DNA of 64,000 nt from Azorinus chamasolen (taxonomy: Eukaryota > Mollusca > Bivalvia > Cardiida > Solecurtidae). The stretch covers positions 26,866,722 through 26,930,721 of the forward strand of contig OY755252.1 of assembly GCA_963576725.1 (NCBI GenBank), read 5' to 3'. Shown piece by piece: positions 1-12,000 of the stretch. The notes beneath the pieces were generated by a model. It was not told the DNA's origin and made no database searches. It saw only the letters and a list, made by a program, of their open reading frames with translations. A program made the position numbers and the translations under genes. Position 1 is the first letter of the stretch; every line of letters begins with the position of its first letter.

Positions 1-1270
1 AATGAGAACATTACAAATAGTAAAAACAATATAGAAATAACGTAAATAATGTAAACTATTCACTTTTTATCCTACAAATATCAGAAAACAATTTCAAATG
101 CAGTTTAACCTGATGACAAAATCCTCAGAAAACAAAATATCAAATTTGAGGACCAAAAATTTAACTCTAAGTAACTTTTTAACTGTTTCCATAGTAACCA
201 TTCATTTCACTCTGTTCACACAGTTTTGTTAGTCGACACCTACCTGCAAAAATCTTCCATATCACAGGAAGTATTTGTGCTAACTGCATAAAACTGGTAC
301 AAAATTAAAGCTAAGACAGTGTGCATTGGTTTAAAAGCTATAATTAGGAATTACCTTATTTGCATACACATGAATATTAATGAGAATAATAAAAAAATAG
401 CAAACAAATACAGAAATAACGTAAAACTCTCAATTTTTATCCTACCAATATCAGAAAACAACTTCAAATGTAGTTTAAAATGATGACAAAATACTCAGAA
501 AGCTAATCATCTTAACTGATACCCAAACAATGAACTGTAAGTAAGATTGTAACGGTTTCCATGGTAACCGATCCTTTCACAAATTTTGGAAATTTGACAT
601 CCAACTGTAATACTCCGCTAGATCTCGGTTATTTTTGATGAATCATGAAATCAATTGTTACAAACATAGATATGAGGCATTGCTTTAATAGTAAATATTA
701 CTTTTCTGATATAAACTAATTTGCATATGTATGAATATTTATGAGAACAGTAATAGATGTTGAAATTTTCGACAGACACCAGTCTTTCTCTTATAAAGCA
801 AACAAATATGGAAAATGGTTAGCTAAAGTTTACTATGATCACTGAATATCACCAAGATTATTAGATAAATAAATTTGAGACACATTATATAGCACTGATG
901 GTGATATACATTATATTGTATCTGTTTCCTAGGCAACCATTCTAACCTCATTGTTCATATTACAGAGTGTTTACATACCTGCAACATACAAAGATATTGC
1001 TGCCTTCTTGGGCGATAATTATAAATGATATAAACATATACCCGGTAGTTGATGTATGAATCTTAATGTTAGGTTCACTTTATGCAAATTACCTTATTTG
1101 CATCCTCATGAATATTAATTAGTGATCAGAAAACAAAGAGAAACAATATTGAAAATAACATGTTTTGCAGTATGCCGAGCACAACATTACACCATTCTCC
1201 AAATATAGCTTGCAATGATAGATGTACCTTTTGGTGATAAATAAATGAATTTCAATTCTAAAACTGTCTA
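1..1270. repeat. Left arm of a long inverted repeat (foldback-like element)
   Basis: Reverse complement of roughly 2717-3970: position 1 pairs with about 3970 and 1270 with about 2717. The arm is built of about 3.5 tandem units of ~360 bp, each carrying an AATATTCATGAG-like block next to an ATGCAAAT octamer. Repeat-built arms are known from Drosophila foldback elements. The arm probably continues left of the window, because the right arm extends further, to ~4510. Confidence 0.85.
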
Positions 1271-1497
1271 AAAGATGTTAAAGGGCATGTATACATCTAG
1301 TAAAGGGTTAATCCCACTCTCTGCTTTAAAACACCTTTACAGAAAGCTTCTTTGAGTATGCCGACTCAACAAAAATAGATTAATGATATCTCACTTAACC
1401 CTTTACCAGCTGAATATTTATGTTAGAAATAATGACATCATGGGTATTTATCAGCTAATTTATAAATTGAAGGTCTGACTCTCAGAGCATACCTTAA

Positions 1498-2460
1498 TTA
1501 GAGGCTAAAATGGAACAGTTTATATTGGATCTTCTCAGGTAATACTCTGATAAGAGCTAGGTCAAGATGATAACATTGCTGTTGAATGTCTGTGGAGCAT
1601 ACCCTTATTACAGGCCATAATGTAATCATATCTGTTGATTGACTGTCAGAGTTACATGTTGACAACCATTCTTCTCTAAAACAAGGGGAATGTCTGGGTC
1701 GGGAAAGAGATCTCTTCCAAAGTATCAACTGGTAAATAATTCTTCAGATGTGCTGTATTAAGAAGGCCCTACAAGGGGGTAATGTTCCCATATCAGCATT
1801 GCGAAGTGCATCTGTTGGCTTATCTTCACACTTCTCCTTAATCTTAAACAATATCAATTCATTCACAGTGTGAAATCTTAGGTTGCCATACATTGCACAC
1901 GTAAATTCATCCAAGTCTTGCACAAGATCTCCAGACACATCCCAAGAGTTGCCCAAACCTGCTAATGGTTTTATAAACATTGGTTTCTTTTCAATGGTCT
2001 TAGTGGGTGTCAAATGTTCTCAGCCATTGAATGCACTTGTAGAATCACAGCCACAGTACAAATGGAGACCCAGAAGTGCTGATCGGTAATCTTCTGTGTA
2101 TGCTTGGGCAACTTCTCACATGTTTATTATTTTTTGATGATTGCCTGAGCCAGTATCAAACAAGACAGTAACACCTTCAAACCATTTAATGTAATACAGA
2201 AGAATGAAGAATATATCACTGTCTGGAGTTCGAAGATGAACAGTTTTGTAGCCTTGTTCTTTTGCATGCGTGGTGTAAATAACGATCCTTGTTTCAGTTT
2301 CTTACTGTGTTGAATTCAGGGCATCAAGACTGTTTCTCACTGTTGATATACCATAATCTGGCGAGAACTGGTTAGGCTCACCGTCATAGATGTGAAAAAA
2401 ATATTTCTGCCTTGCAGCTTCTAATCGTAAGGAATCAAGGAATTGTAGGAATTATTAGTG
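1498..2460 (-). pseudogene. Decayed gene for a PIN/FEN-like protein of a repeat-associated invertebrate family
   Basis: Read on the minus strand, conserved blocks appear in order: ETRIVIY and RTPDSDIFFILLYY (about 2310-2180), LFDTGSGNHQKIIN (about 2140-2105), GLHLYCGCDSTSAFNG (about 2050-2010), DLDEFTCAMYG (about 1910-1880), LPPCRAFLIQHI (about 1780-1745) and LWKRSL (about 1730-1700). The aspartate-rich DSD and GCDSTSAF blocks resemble XPG/FEN1-type PIN nucleases; I know this protein family only as uncharacterised, multicopy proteins in invertebrate genomes. Several in-frame stops (before ETRIV, after KIINM, after SAFNG) and small gaps show it is dead. It occupies the spacer of the long inverted repeat, which suggests it was element-encoded or captured. 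The family assignment is from memory of its motifs. Confidence 0.6.
2304..2371. repeat. Internal inverted fragment, partner of 2531-2597
   Basis: About 67 bp of the decayed coding region recur in inverted form at 2531-2597 with scattered differences, so the spacer itself contains a small inverted duplication. Confidence 0.75.
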
Positions 2461-2530
2461 GTTCACAAAGACCCAATATGCAGATTGATACAGGTGAGAC
2501 AGACAAATCAAAGGGTCTTAAAACAGGATT

Positions 2531-2597
2531 ACCAGTTCTCGACAGATGATGGTATATCAAAAGTCGAAACAGTCTTGAAACCCTGAATTCAACACAG
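2531..2597. repeat. Internal inverted fragment, partner of 2304-2371
   Basis: Shares the GTATATCAA and CCCTGAATTCAACACAG blocks with the reverse complement of 2304-2371. It carries a different set of substitutions, so the duplication is not recent. Confidence 0.75.
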
Positions 2598-2716
2598 GCT
2601 TTATGGGCTTTAAAATCACTGACCCTTTAAAAACAATAACAGAAGATTGTTTGGGGTATCATAAGTACTTGGCTTTCAACAGTTACCATGGAAGCAGTAC
2701 ATGGTCATTTTGGTAA

Positions 2717-4510
2717 CAGTTTTAGACATAAAATTTATTTATTCATCATCAAAAGGTACATTTATTATTGCAAGCTATACTTGGAGCATGGTGTAATGTT
2801 GTGCTCGGCATACTGCGAAACATGTTATTTTCAATATTGTTTCTCTTTGTTTTCTGATCACTAATTAATATTCATGAGGATGCAAATAAAGTAATTTGCA
2901 CAACGTGAACCTAACATTAAGATTCATACATCAACTACCGGGTATATGTTTATATCATTTATAATTATCGCCCAAGAAGGCAGCAATATCTGTGTATGTT
3001 GCAGGTATGTAAACACTCTGTAATATGAACAATGAGGTTAGAATGGTTGCCTAGGAAAAAGATATATCACCATCAGTGCTATATAATGTGTCCCAAATTT
3101 ATTTATCTAACAATCTTGGTGATATTTAGTGATCATAGTAAACTTTAGCTAACCATTTTCCATATTTGTTTGCTTTATAAGAGAAAGACTGGTGTCTGTC
3201 GAAAATTTCAACATCTATTACTGTTCTCATAAATATTCATACATATGCAAATTAGTTTATATCAGAAAAGTAATATTTACTATTAAAGCAATGCCTCATA
3301 TCTATGTTTGTAACAATTGATTTCATGATTCATCAAAAATAACCGAGATCTAGCGGAGTATTACAGTTGGATGTCAAATTTCCAAAATTTGTGAAAGGAT
3401 CGGTTACCATGGAAACCGTTACAATCTTACTTACAGTTCATTGTTCGGGTATCAATTAAGATGATTAGCTTTCTGAGTATTTTGTCATCATTTTAAACTA
3501 CATTTGAGGTTGTTTTCTGATATTGGTAGGATAAAAATTGAGAGTTTTACGTTATTTCTGTATTTTTTTGCTATTTTTTAATTATTCTCATTAATATTCA
3601 TGTGTATGCAAATAAGGTAATTCCTAATTATAGCTTTTAAACCAAAGCACACTGTCTTAGCTTTAATTTGGTACCAGTTTTATGCAGTTAGCACAAATAC
3701 TTCCTGTGATATGGAAGATTTTTGCAGGTAGGTGTCGACTAACAAAACTGTGTGAACAGAGTGAAATGAATGGTTACTATGGAAACAGTTAAAAAGTTAC
3801 TTAGAGTTAAATTTTTGGTCCTCAAATTTGATATTTTGATTTCTGAGGATTTTGTCATCAGGTTAAACTGCATTTGAAATTGTTTTCTGATATTTGTAGG
3901 ATAAAAAGTGAATAGTTTACATTATTTACGTTATTTCTATATTGTTTTTACTATTTGTAATGTTCTCATTAATATTCATGAGTATGCAAATAAGGTAATT
4001 TAAAAAACAAACTGGGAATAAAAGCACAATGTCCTATCTCCAATTTGGTACCAGTTTTGGGGGTTTTGGACAAAAACTGGCTGTGATATGGACGATTTTG
4101 CAGGTACGGACCATCATTACGAAAACTAGGGTGTTGCCATGGAAACGGTGAAAATGGTGCTTAAAATTAATGCTATGGTCCTCAAATTGGATATTTTGTT
4201 TCCTGGGGGTTTCGTCATCATGTTAAACTGCATTTGAAGTTATTTTCTGATATTTGTAGGATAAAAAAAATGAAAGGTTTAGGTTATTTCTATACTTTTT
4301 TACTATTTTTAATGTTCTCATTAATATTCATGAGTATGCAAATAAGGTAATTTAAAAAAAACAAGTTAGAAATAAAAGCACAATGTCTTATCTTCCATTT
4401 GGTACCAGTTTTATAGTTTTAGGACAAAAACTGGCTGTGATATGGGCGAATTTGTAGGTATGGGTCATCATTACGAAAACTGGGGGGTTGCCATGGAAAC
4501 GGTTAAAATA
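2717..4510. repeat. Right arm of the long inverted repeat, with extra tandem units
   Basis: 2717-3970 pairs with 1-1270. From 3971 two further ~355-bp units (starting about 3963 and 4316) continue the tandem array. Unit starts are marked by TTCTCATTAATATTCATGAG followed by TATGCAAATAAGG at about 2864, 3226, 3588, 3963 and 4316. Confidence 0.85.
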
Positions 4511-4936
4511 CACATAGCCTAAAAGAATTTAAGTTTGAGTACATTCGCGATTCTGATTCAGGACACTTTTCTGAACATTTTGGTACCCATGAAAAAAAGT
4601 CCTGGGGGGGGGGGTGCACGGTAGGCACTACTGGCTCCCTGACTATACGCTTCAAGTAATTTTAACAACAAGACTTAGTGTGTGAAAGTGATGAAGAAAC
4701 GCATGGAAACTTATACCACTCGGAGATGAGGTTCCAGGGTAGGGTCCAGTACAGAGCTATTTGCAGCCAGTATTATTACCACAATACTGTTAACTATAGA
4801 TTTGGGCTGTATCAACAATTTCCACGAAGACACTCCATTTGTTTCTGATGCTTGTGTCTCTGAAATAAGAGTAATCACTTTAGGTTATGTTAAGATATAC
4901 AGTAAAACTTACAACGACCATCAAACAAACAGTCGA
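4511..4936. other. No feature recognised
   Basis: Unique-looking sequence with a short G run (about 4604-4613). No ORF with a recognisable motif, no hairpin and no splice-bounded coding exon seen on either strand. Confidence 0.4.
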
Positions 4937-5099
4937 ACACTGTGTACACGTATTTCGCTGTGCAATCACTGCTGTGGCTGCACACTCAACTTGTAAATAG
5001 TGCAGACCCTGATGAGACAGCTCCTGCAGGAGCTGTCTCATCTGGTTCTTCACTATTTACATGTAGGCATATTGATGTGAATAGCAAGCGAAGGGTTAA
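4937..5099. repeat. TTAA hairpin family B, 5'-shortened copy
   Basis: Central palindrome around AGCTCCTGCAGGAGCT (about 5020-5035) with arms CAGACCCTGATGAGAC and its complement, ending GCGAAGGGTTAA. Matches the 3' two-thirds of the complete copy at 32335-32584. Confidence 0.75.
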
Positions 5100-5243
5100 G
5101 CGGTCATCAAAAAGATGATGAAATGGATCGAAAGTAATGCAGAAAGCTCCTATATGCTTCCTGCATTACATTTTCTCTGCATTAAGCAACTATCTGCTCT
5201 TTTGAACTCTTATGAATGGCTGATTAGGGCAGGTTCTACTGTA
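5098..5243. repeat. TACAGTA hairpin family E, partial copy
   Basis: Arms with GTAATGCAGAAAGCTCCTAT and TGCATTAAGCAAC; ends in GGTTCTACTGTA. Its left terminus is replaced by the adjoining family B copy, which ends in TTAA. Confidence 0.6.
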
Positions 5244-5275
5244 AATCTAATTCTAGACTTTAGACAGATAGTAGC

Positions 5276-5535
5276 TTAACCCTTTCCTTCATATAGAAGT
5301 GTTTTCACGCATATGAAAACGGAGTATACCCTGATCAGACAGTTCCTATTGGAGCCGTCTGATCAGGGTCTGCTCTGTTTGCTTATGAAATATGAAATAT
5401 CTTCCCTTTCTAAAATCGTTACAATGGTTCATCTTCCTTATTTCATTATAACTAAATTGTCCATGCATATTCAATATGTATTGAAATTAGGAATAAACAT
5501 AATTTACTTTCAACAATGGGTTCCTGTACAGTAAA
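5276..5535. repeat. TTAA hairpin family A copy
   Basis: Begins TTAACCCTTTCC. Palindromic core at about 5335-5390 (GATCAGACAGTTCC / GGAGCCGTCTGATC) flanked by GTTTGCTTATGAAA. The right end is diffuse. Confidence 0.7.
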
Positions 5536-5640
5536 ACACACGTCATAAGCGGCCATTCATTCGTCGAACATTGGAGTGTTAAAAAGCAGGTACATGTACG
5601 AGTTGCTTGATGCAGGGCATAATGCAGAAAGCTCCTATAC
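5524..5640. repeat. Family E left half
   Basis: Starts TACAGTAAAAC, followed by GCAGGTACATGTACGAGTTGCTTGATGCAGG and the GCAGAAAGCTCC arm; the right half is replaced by a family D copy. Confidence 0.55.
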
Positions 5641-5842
5641 GCCTTTCTACGCCTCTGTAAAAATCATCTGTTGCAACCATTGTGATAAATAGAGCATTGC
5701 TATAGGAGCAAATGCTCTATTTATCACAATGGTTTCCAACTACAAATTCTGAAAATTGTCCTTTTCTCTAGTTAATGCTCCTTTTCGGTAGATTTATTCA
5801 AAGCGATTGGATCTAAAAACAGCATATGAAGGACTGGGTTAA
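5641..5842. repeat. TTAA hairpin family D copy
   Basis: Arms GTGATAAATAGAGCATTTGC-type with complement GCAAATGCTCTATTTATCAC around about 5705; ends ACTGGGTTAA, the family D terminus. Confidence 0.7.
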
Positions 5843-5955
5843 GACAGGTAATTCTGTATTTACTGTCGAATCTAACGTGAATAGTGATTACCTTGTTAGT
5901 GCGGCTATTTCAATATCAATAAAATACAAATCGAACTTTAATGTATCTTGCTCAC

Positions 5956-6046
5956 CGAGTCGAGAAGGCAGGGCCAGCCACATCAACGGTAATACTAGTA
6001 TACATGAAATTCCAGCAACAGCAAAAGGCAGGAAGAAACCACCAAC
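5956..6046 (-). CDS. SLC18B1-like exon 6
   Basis: 91 bp, VGGFFLPFAVAGISC to LALPSRL plus one base. Acceptor TTTGTATTTCAG, donor GTGAGC, phase 1 at its 3' end. Encodes TM6 and the start of the central loop. No downstream exon was found between 1 and 5955. Confidence 0.85.
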
Positions 6047-9000
6047 CTGAAATACAAACAGTAACACCTTGATAATTCGAAATTTAGAATAGAACAATTT
6101 GAACACTTTCAAGCAGGTGGTTGCTAAATGCGGGATGGAAGTCATACAGAAAGCTCCCCGCATTAAAGAGGAAGTCCCTACAATTGTCGCATATTTTCAA
6201 TAATATCATAAAACTTGGTATTTGTTTTACTGTATCGTTATTACGAAGGTTCCCGAATTTGAACTTATATCGAAAAATGCCCCTGTGATACAAATAAACC
6301 GATTCCATCAATACTGATAATTTTTGTTCTACAACACAATATTATCGGTCTTTTCCGTTATATTCTTTTGCGTTTTACCGATGATCACCCGATCCCTCCA
6401 TTGTTTACGTAATAACTTTCTCGGAAGTGGTCGGAGAATCGCGGATAGGGCGAACAGTTACGAAACTAAAACCCAACCCGAATAAAACTGAAACATCGGG
6501 GAGTAAAACCGGGATCGGCCATATCAAACACATGGATGTTTTATCAATATAAACGGTAATTGGATGAGGCGTTTTGCGATATACTACTTTTCAGCATATA
6601 AACGAATGAGTTTTGTATACTTTAAGTGTTTATGAAACGCGTCAAATTTAGGGACATCCCCTTTAAACTGCCACCTGTCTTTATGATCGAAAAATGATAC
6701 GTCTTTGAGTTTTCGAATAACCGAGGTTTTACTGTAATAAGAATGTTAGACAAGCCCATATATACAGAACAACCTCGATTATCCGGACACATATCTAAGT
6801 ACTACACTAATAAGCTGCCACCTGTCTTTACCCTTCTCTTGCTGAATTCTAAAATACATGTCTCCTTCTTTACCCATGCCCTGTTGTATAATTACATATA
6901 TCTTCACTGTGTATAAGTATTTCGCTGTGCAATCACTACTATGGGGTGCTCTGGTTGCACAATCAACTTGTAAATAGTGCAGACCCTGATGAGACAGCTC
7001 CTGCAGGAGCTGTCTCATCTGGGTATCCACTATTTACAGGTAGGTATATTGACGTGAATAGCAAGCGAAGTGTTAAAGATGGATGTCATTAAGACAGACC
7101 ACAGTTTAATGCAGGATGAAAAGCTCCTAAGTTTACTTTCTGTATGATGTCAGCATACATTAAGTAACGATCTAAAGTATTCTTTTACTACACGCCCGAC
7201 TTAGAGGAAGCTCTTATAGAGATATCGGGTTTTTTGTGTCTCTACTATTTTTGCAAAGGCGTTGAAAGGAATATACCGGTATATGAGGGAAAGGGTTAAT
7301 AATCACGTTGCAAATTCAAAGCCTCTTACATGTACTAAACTAATAAAATAACAAGCAAATACTACTGCTAAGGAAACAGTGTTGATGTCATATACAGATT
7401 TGCTTACGTCATACAGGAATCCACCCAAAGCCGGACCAATTACCAAACCGACGCCTGTGGAAATTTCAACAATTCCCTGCAAAATAAAAGAATGTTCAAT
7501 ACAATTGCAGCATGGCAACTGGTGCCTAATATTGCTAACAGCGTTTTCCTTCATTGAGATTATGAAATGTGTTTCCAATCAAACCATTATACAGTTGAAC
7601 TACCATATCTCGAACTTCAGGAAACATACATTTAAATTCGGGATAACACCGGCCCGAGTTATCCCGTTTTAAATCAGTATCCATGCTTATAAAACTTTTA
7701 GTTGAGTCTGGGTTCGTTCTCACGTTTTTGATTGGTCAGATTGGAGCCTTTGGCTCCAATCTGTCCAATCAAAAGCGTGAGAACTCAAATCTGACCAATA
7801 AAAAGCTTCAGACCTCAAATCTGACCGATCAAAAGCTTGAAAACGAACTCAGACTCAACTAAAAAGTTTTATAAGCATAGACCCTGAACAATTTCTCGGC
7901 TTACTGCTGATCCCGACGGAAAGTAATTTTGAAAGCTCATACTTTCGATCCGTGTTTCTAGATATACGTAGTGATACGCTTTAGAACAATTCTGTATTTT
8001 GGAAGGATCGGCGTTTTACGTCGAGTTATCTTAATGTTCGAGTCATCCGAGTACGCGATAACGAAGTTCAACTGTAATTAGTGTTTAGACATCTTCTTGG
8101 CAAGGTATTTGGCGATTTATTCCGGTTGTTTATCACATTACTAATCTTGGTCCAAGATAAGACAACCATCACGATTCTTTCTTAAATTGTGTTGCTAAAA
8201 CGTGTAGTTACAGTTCAACACCAAGGATACGTGGGTCAAGATCATCCTTTATATACTGAACGTCACTTACTGATATCGAATGCATACGTCATTATTCAGC
8301 TCCAAACCAGTACGACTGAATGGTATAAATCACCAGATGGCCGATGTTCGTTCATGAGGATGTATGATAAAACTAATAATAACTAATCATACTCGTTGGC
8401 ATTTGCGATACAATTGTATTGAATTTGTCTTGAAAAAAATTTTTGGCGCCAAATAATTTTCGTTTGCGCTTTATTTTCAAAGTTGTCTTTTATCCAATTT
8501 CTTATCTGAACCTTAACCCTTTTGGCGCCAAATTTCTATTTGTCGTCTGCAATCATTCAGTGTAATAAGGAACTGAGATAAATAAATGTACATTTCAAAG
8601 GAATAAAACATATATATAGAACTAGAGATTGAGACAAGAAGTGAAGTCCCTGATCAGATGCCGCCTTGAAAAGGCGGCGTCTGATCTGAGGCTGCACTAT
8701 TTTTCGTGGTGCATTTATGCGACATCGGCGGTGAAAGGGTTAAGCGGTTTGTCAAACTATTTGGATGCTGATGAGACGCCGAGTTACTTGCTGTTTCATC
8801 TGGAACATTTTCTACAAAGGTTATCACACACTCGTCCACTGCGGCAAGCCCTGTGAGTCGCCTCCAGACTTCAGCGGTGATAGATCTGGAGTCATATTAA
8901 CCCTTTCGGCGCCAAATTTCTTATTGTCGTCTGCAATCCAAATTTTGTTAAATCATTCGCTGATAAATAAATGCAACTTTCAAAAGAATAAAGCACATAT

Positions 9001-12000
9001 ATAGAAATAGAGACTGTGACAAATAGTGAAGTCCCTGATCAGACACCGCCTTGAAAAGGCGGCGTCTGATCTTGGACTGCACTATTTGTCGTGGTGCATT
9101 TATGCCACTTCGGCGGTGAAAGGGTTAATCCTTTCCTTTATGTAAACACCTTTTCACGCATTTACAAACAGGGGAGACCTAGATCAGACGGTTTCTGATC
9201 AGGGTATGTACTGTTTGCTTTTGATATTATATCCATCTGATTCCACAGTTATTGAAAAACCGAAAAGCTCTTGTGTAAAGTTCATACTATAACGAATTCT
9301 CTAATTATTATTCATGGTGTCATTATTTCTTACACGAATACTGAACAGGGAAGAAGTTTAGTTTATACAAACTGAAGTAACTTCACTGGACCCATATGAA
9401 CACTGACATAACTTGTCTTGAAAACCTATTAAACCTTTCGCTGCCAAATTCTGTCGTCTGCTAACTTTGTCGTCTGCTACAAAATTTCATTTTTTTTATT
9501 TTCTTCATTTTTGTTTCAAAAACATAGTAACAGTAACAAACAGTTTGGATCCTGATGAGACGCCGGGTTACTCGGCGTCTCATCTGCATCCAAACTGTTT
9601 GCATAGGTAATCACTTTACCGGCATTGGCACTGGCAGACAGGTTAACACTGCGCACTGCGAACTGGCAGACCTGTTAACACTGCGAACTGTGAACTGGCG
9701 GCCAGGTTAACACTGCGAACTACGAACTGGTAGACATGTTAACACTGCGAACTGGCAGCCAGGTTAACACTGCGAACTGTGAACTAGCAGCCATGTTAAT
9801 ACTGCGAACTGGCAGACATGTTAACACTGCGAACGCGAACTGGCAGCCAGGTTAACACTGCGAACTGTCAGCCAGGTTAACACTGCCAACTGCGAACTGG
9901 TAGCCATGGTAAACACTGCGAACGGGCAGACAGGTTAACACTGCGAACTGTCAGCCAGGTTAACACTGCGAACTGCGAACTGGCACACAGGTTAACACTG
10001 CGAACTGCGAACTGGAAACCAGGTACACACTACGAACTTCGAACTGGCAGACAGGTTAACACTGCGAACTGCGAACTGGCAGACAGGTTAACACTGCGAA
10101 CTGCGAACACTGCGAACTGGCAGACAGGTTAACACTGCGAACTGCGAACTGGCAGACAGGTTAACACTGACTCAATTTTACATATACAGAAGAACCTGTA
10201 TTAAGCGGCCATTCATTTATCGAATATAAATGCAGGCGGTTGCTTAACACAGTGCAAAAGTAATGCATAAAGTTCCTATAGGATATCAATATGCAGTATT
10301 TATATATAAACATATATATAGATTTATTGTAAGTATTTACAAATCATTAAATTACATCAAGTATAAGTGGATCTCAGATTTATATGGAAACATAGTTACA
10401 TGTATATATTATCTAATGTAAAATTAGCTTTTAATGACTTATTGGTTCATTATTAAAACATCAGTTGTGTGAAAGTAGCGCTATATAAATGTGGTACAAT
10501 GATATTAATAATAATCATCATCAGTTATAAATGAATCACAAGAGATGTCTAGTGGTATCCTCGATGAGGGTGTCTATGCCATGGCTTATGCAACCGCATG
10601 TATACATGACGTTTGTAACATGTACAGTAAAACCCCGCTAATGCGATCACCTAAATGAGGTACAATTCTTAGCGCTAGGTGCAGATGGTAGCTTAATGCA
10701 GGACAAAAGTAATGCAGAAAGCTCCTAGAGGAGCTTTCTGCATTACTTTTGTCCTGCATTAAGCAACCACCTGCTTATAAAGACAGCACTATTTATTCAT
10801 TAAGTGGTCGCATTAGAGGGGTTCTACTGTATATATTGCACCTGTTACTCTAAATAAAAAACCAACATATAGACTATTTTAGGACGCAACCTCTTTCAAT
10901 GAATTTACCGAAAAGGAAAATTTACTAGAGAAATGAAGTTTTTAGAATTGTTCAGCTTTGAAATCATTGTGATAAATAGAGCGTTGGTCCCTATTAAGCA
11001 AATGCTCTATTTATCGCAATGGTTTCAAAAGGTGCCTTTCACAGAGGCGTCAGAAGGCGTCAATATGAGGGAATGGGTTAAATTAGTATGTACATGTATG
11101 TATCTAACCCCTACTGATAATAACAATTCGTTTGAACTTACAAATACAGTGGAGATATGGTCGGGGAAGGATTGCACAAACACAACAAAGAATGAAGTCA
11201 TGATGGCAGTTGATCCTAGTGCCTGTAATATCCGAGTTGCGAAACACAGAACGATAAATGTGAGATTCCCATTACTGACATCAACGCGGTTAAGGAATCT
11301 GAAAGTATATATACATGTATACACCGAACCCGTGAATGTATATAACAGATACAGTACAACAGACCGCTATGGCTACTAACGATTTATTCCATGAATTAGC
11401 ATGTAAGAAATAGTGACATCATGGTCAATATTAATAAGATTCAGTTTTGTAATTGCACAAAAACACTGTAGAATTGTATCTATATTATTCCATAAGCAAA
11501 CAGAATAGACCCTGATCAGACGGCTCCTGTAGGAGCCGTCTGATCTGGGTCTGCTCTGTTTGAAAAGGCGTTGAAGGAGCGTATTCATGGAGTAAAGGGG
11601 TAACCATTCGCTTTCTATTCACGTCAATATACGTACCTGTAAATAGTGAAGACCCAGATGAGACAGCTCCTGCAGGAGCTGTCTCATCAGGGTCTGCACT
11701 ATTTACAAGTTGATTGTGCAACAATGCACTCCACAGCAGTGATTGCACAGTGATATGCTTGTACACAGTGTAGATATATATAATTATACAACAGGGCATG
11801 GGTAAAGAAGGAGAAATGTATTTTAAAATTCGGCAAGCGAAGGGTTAAAGGAAGTCTATGTTTGATCTTTAAGGTGGTGGTAGCATAACACAGGCCAAAC
11901 AACTAAATCAATACCCAGAGTACAATGAAACAGTTCAGTTTTGCTCTCGTTTAGCATAAGCAAACATAATGTTAACCTTTTACTCTATGGATACGCCTTT

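Noticed and set aside
5313..5534. Open frame over a family A hairpin (similar ones at 11485, 32381, 33226, 54121, 63550)
   Set aside because: Frames created by palindromic repeats recur with every copy and show no protein features.
9640..10175. CRISPR-like array
   Set aside because: No unique spacers; units are direct tandem repeats of 25-33 bp in an animal genome.
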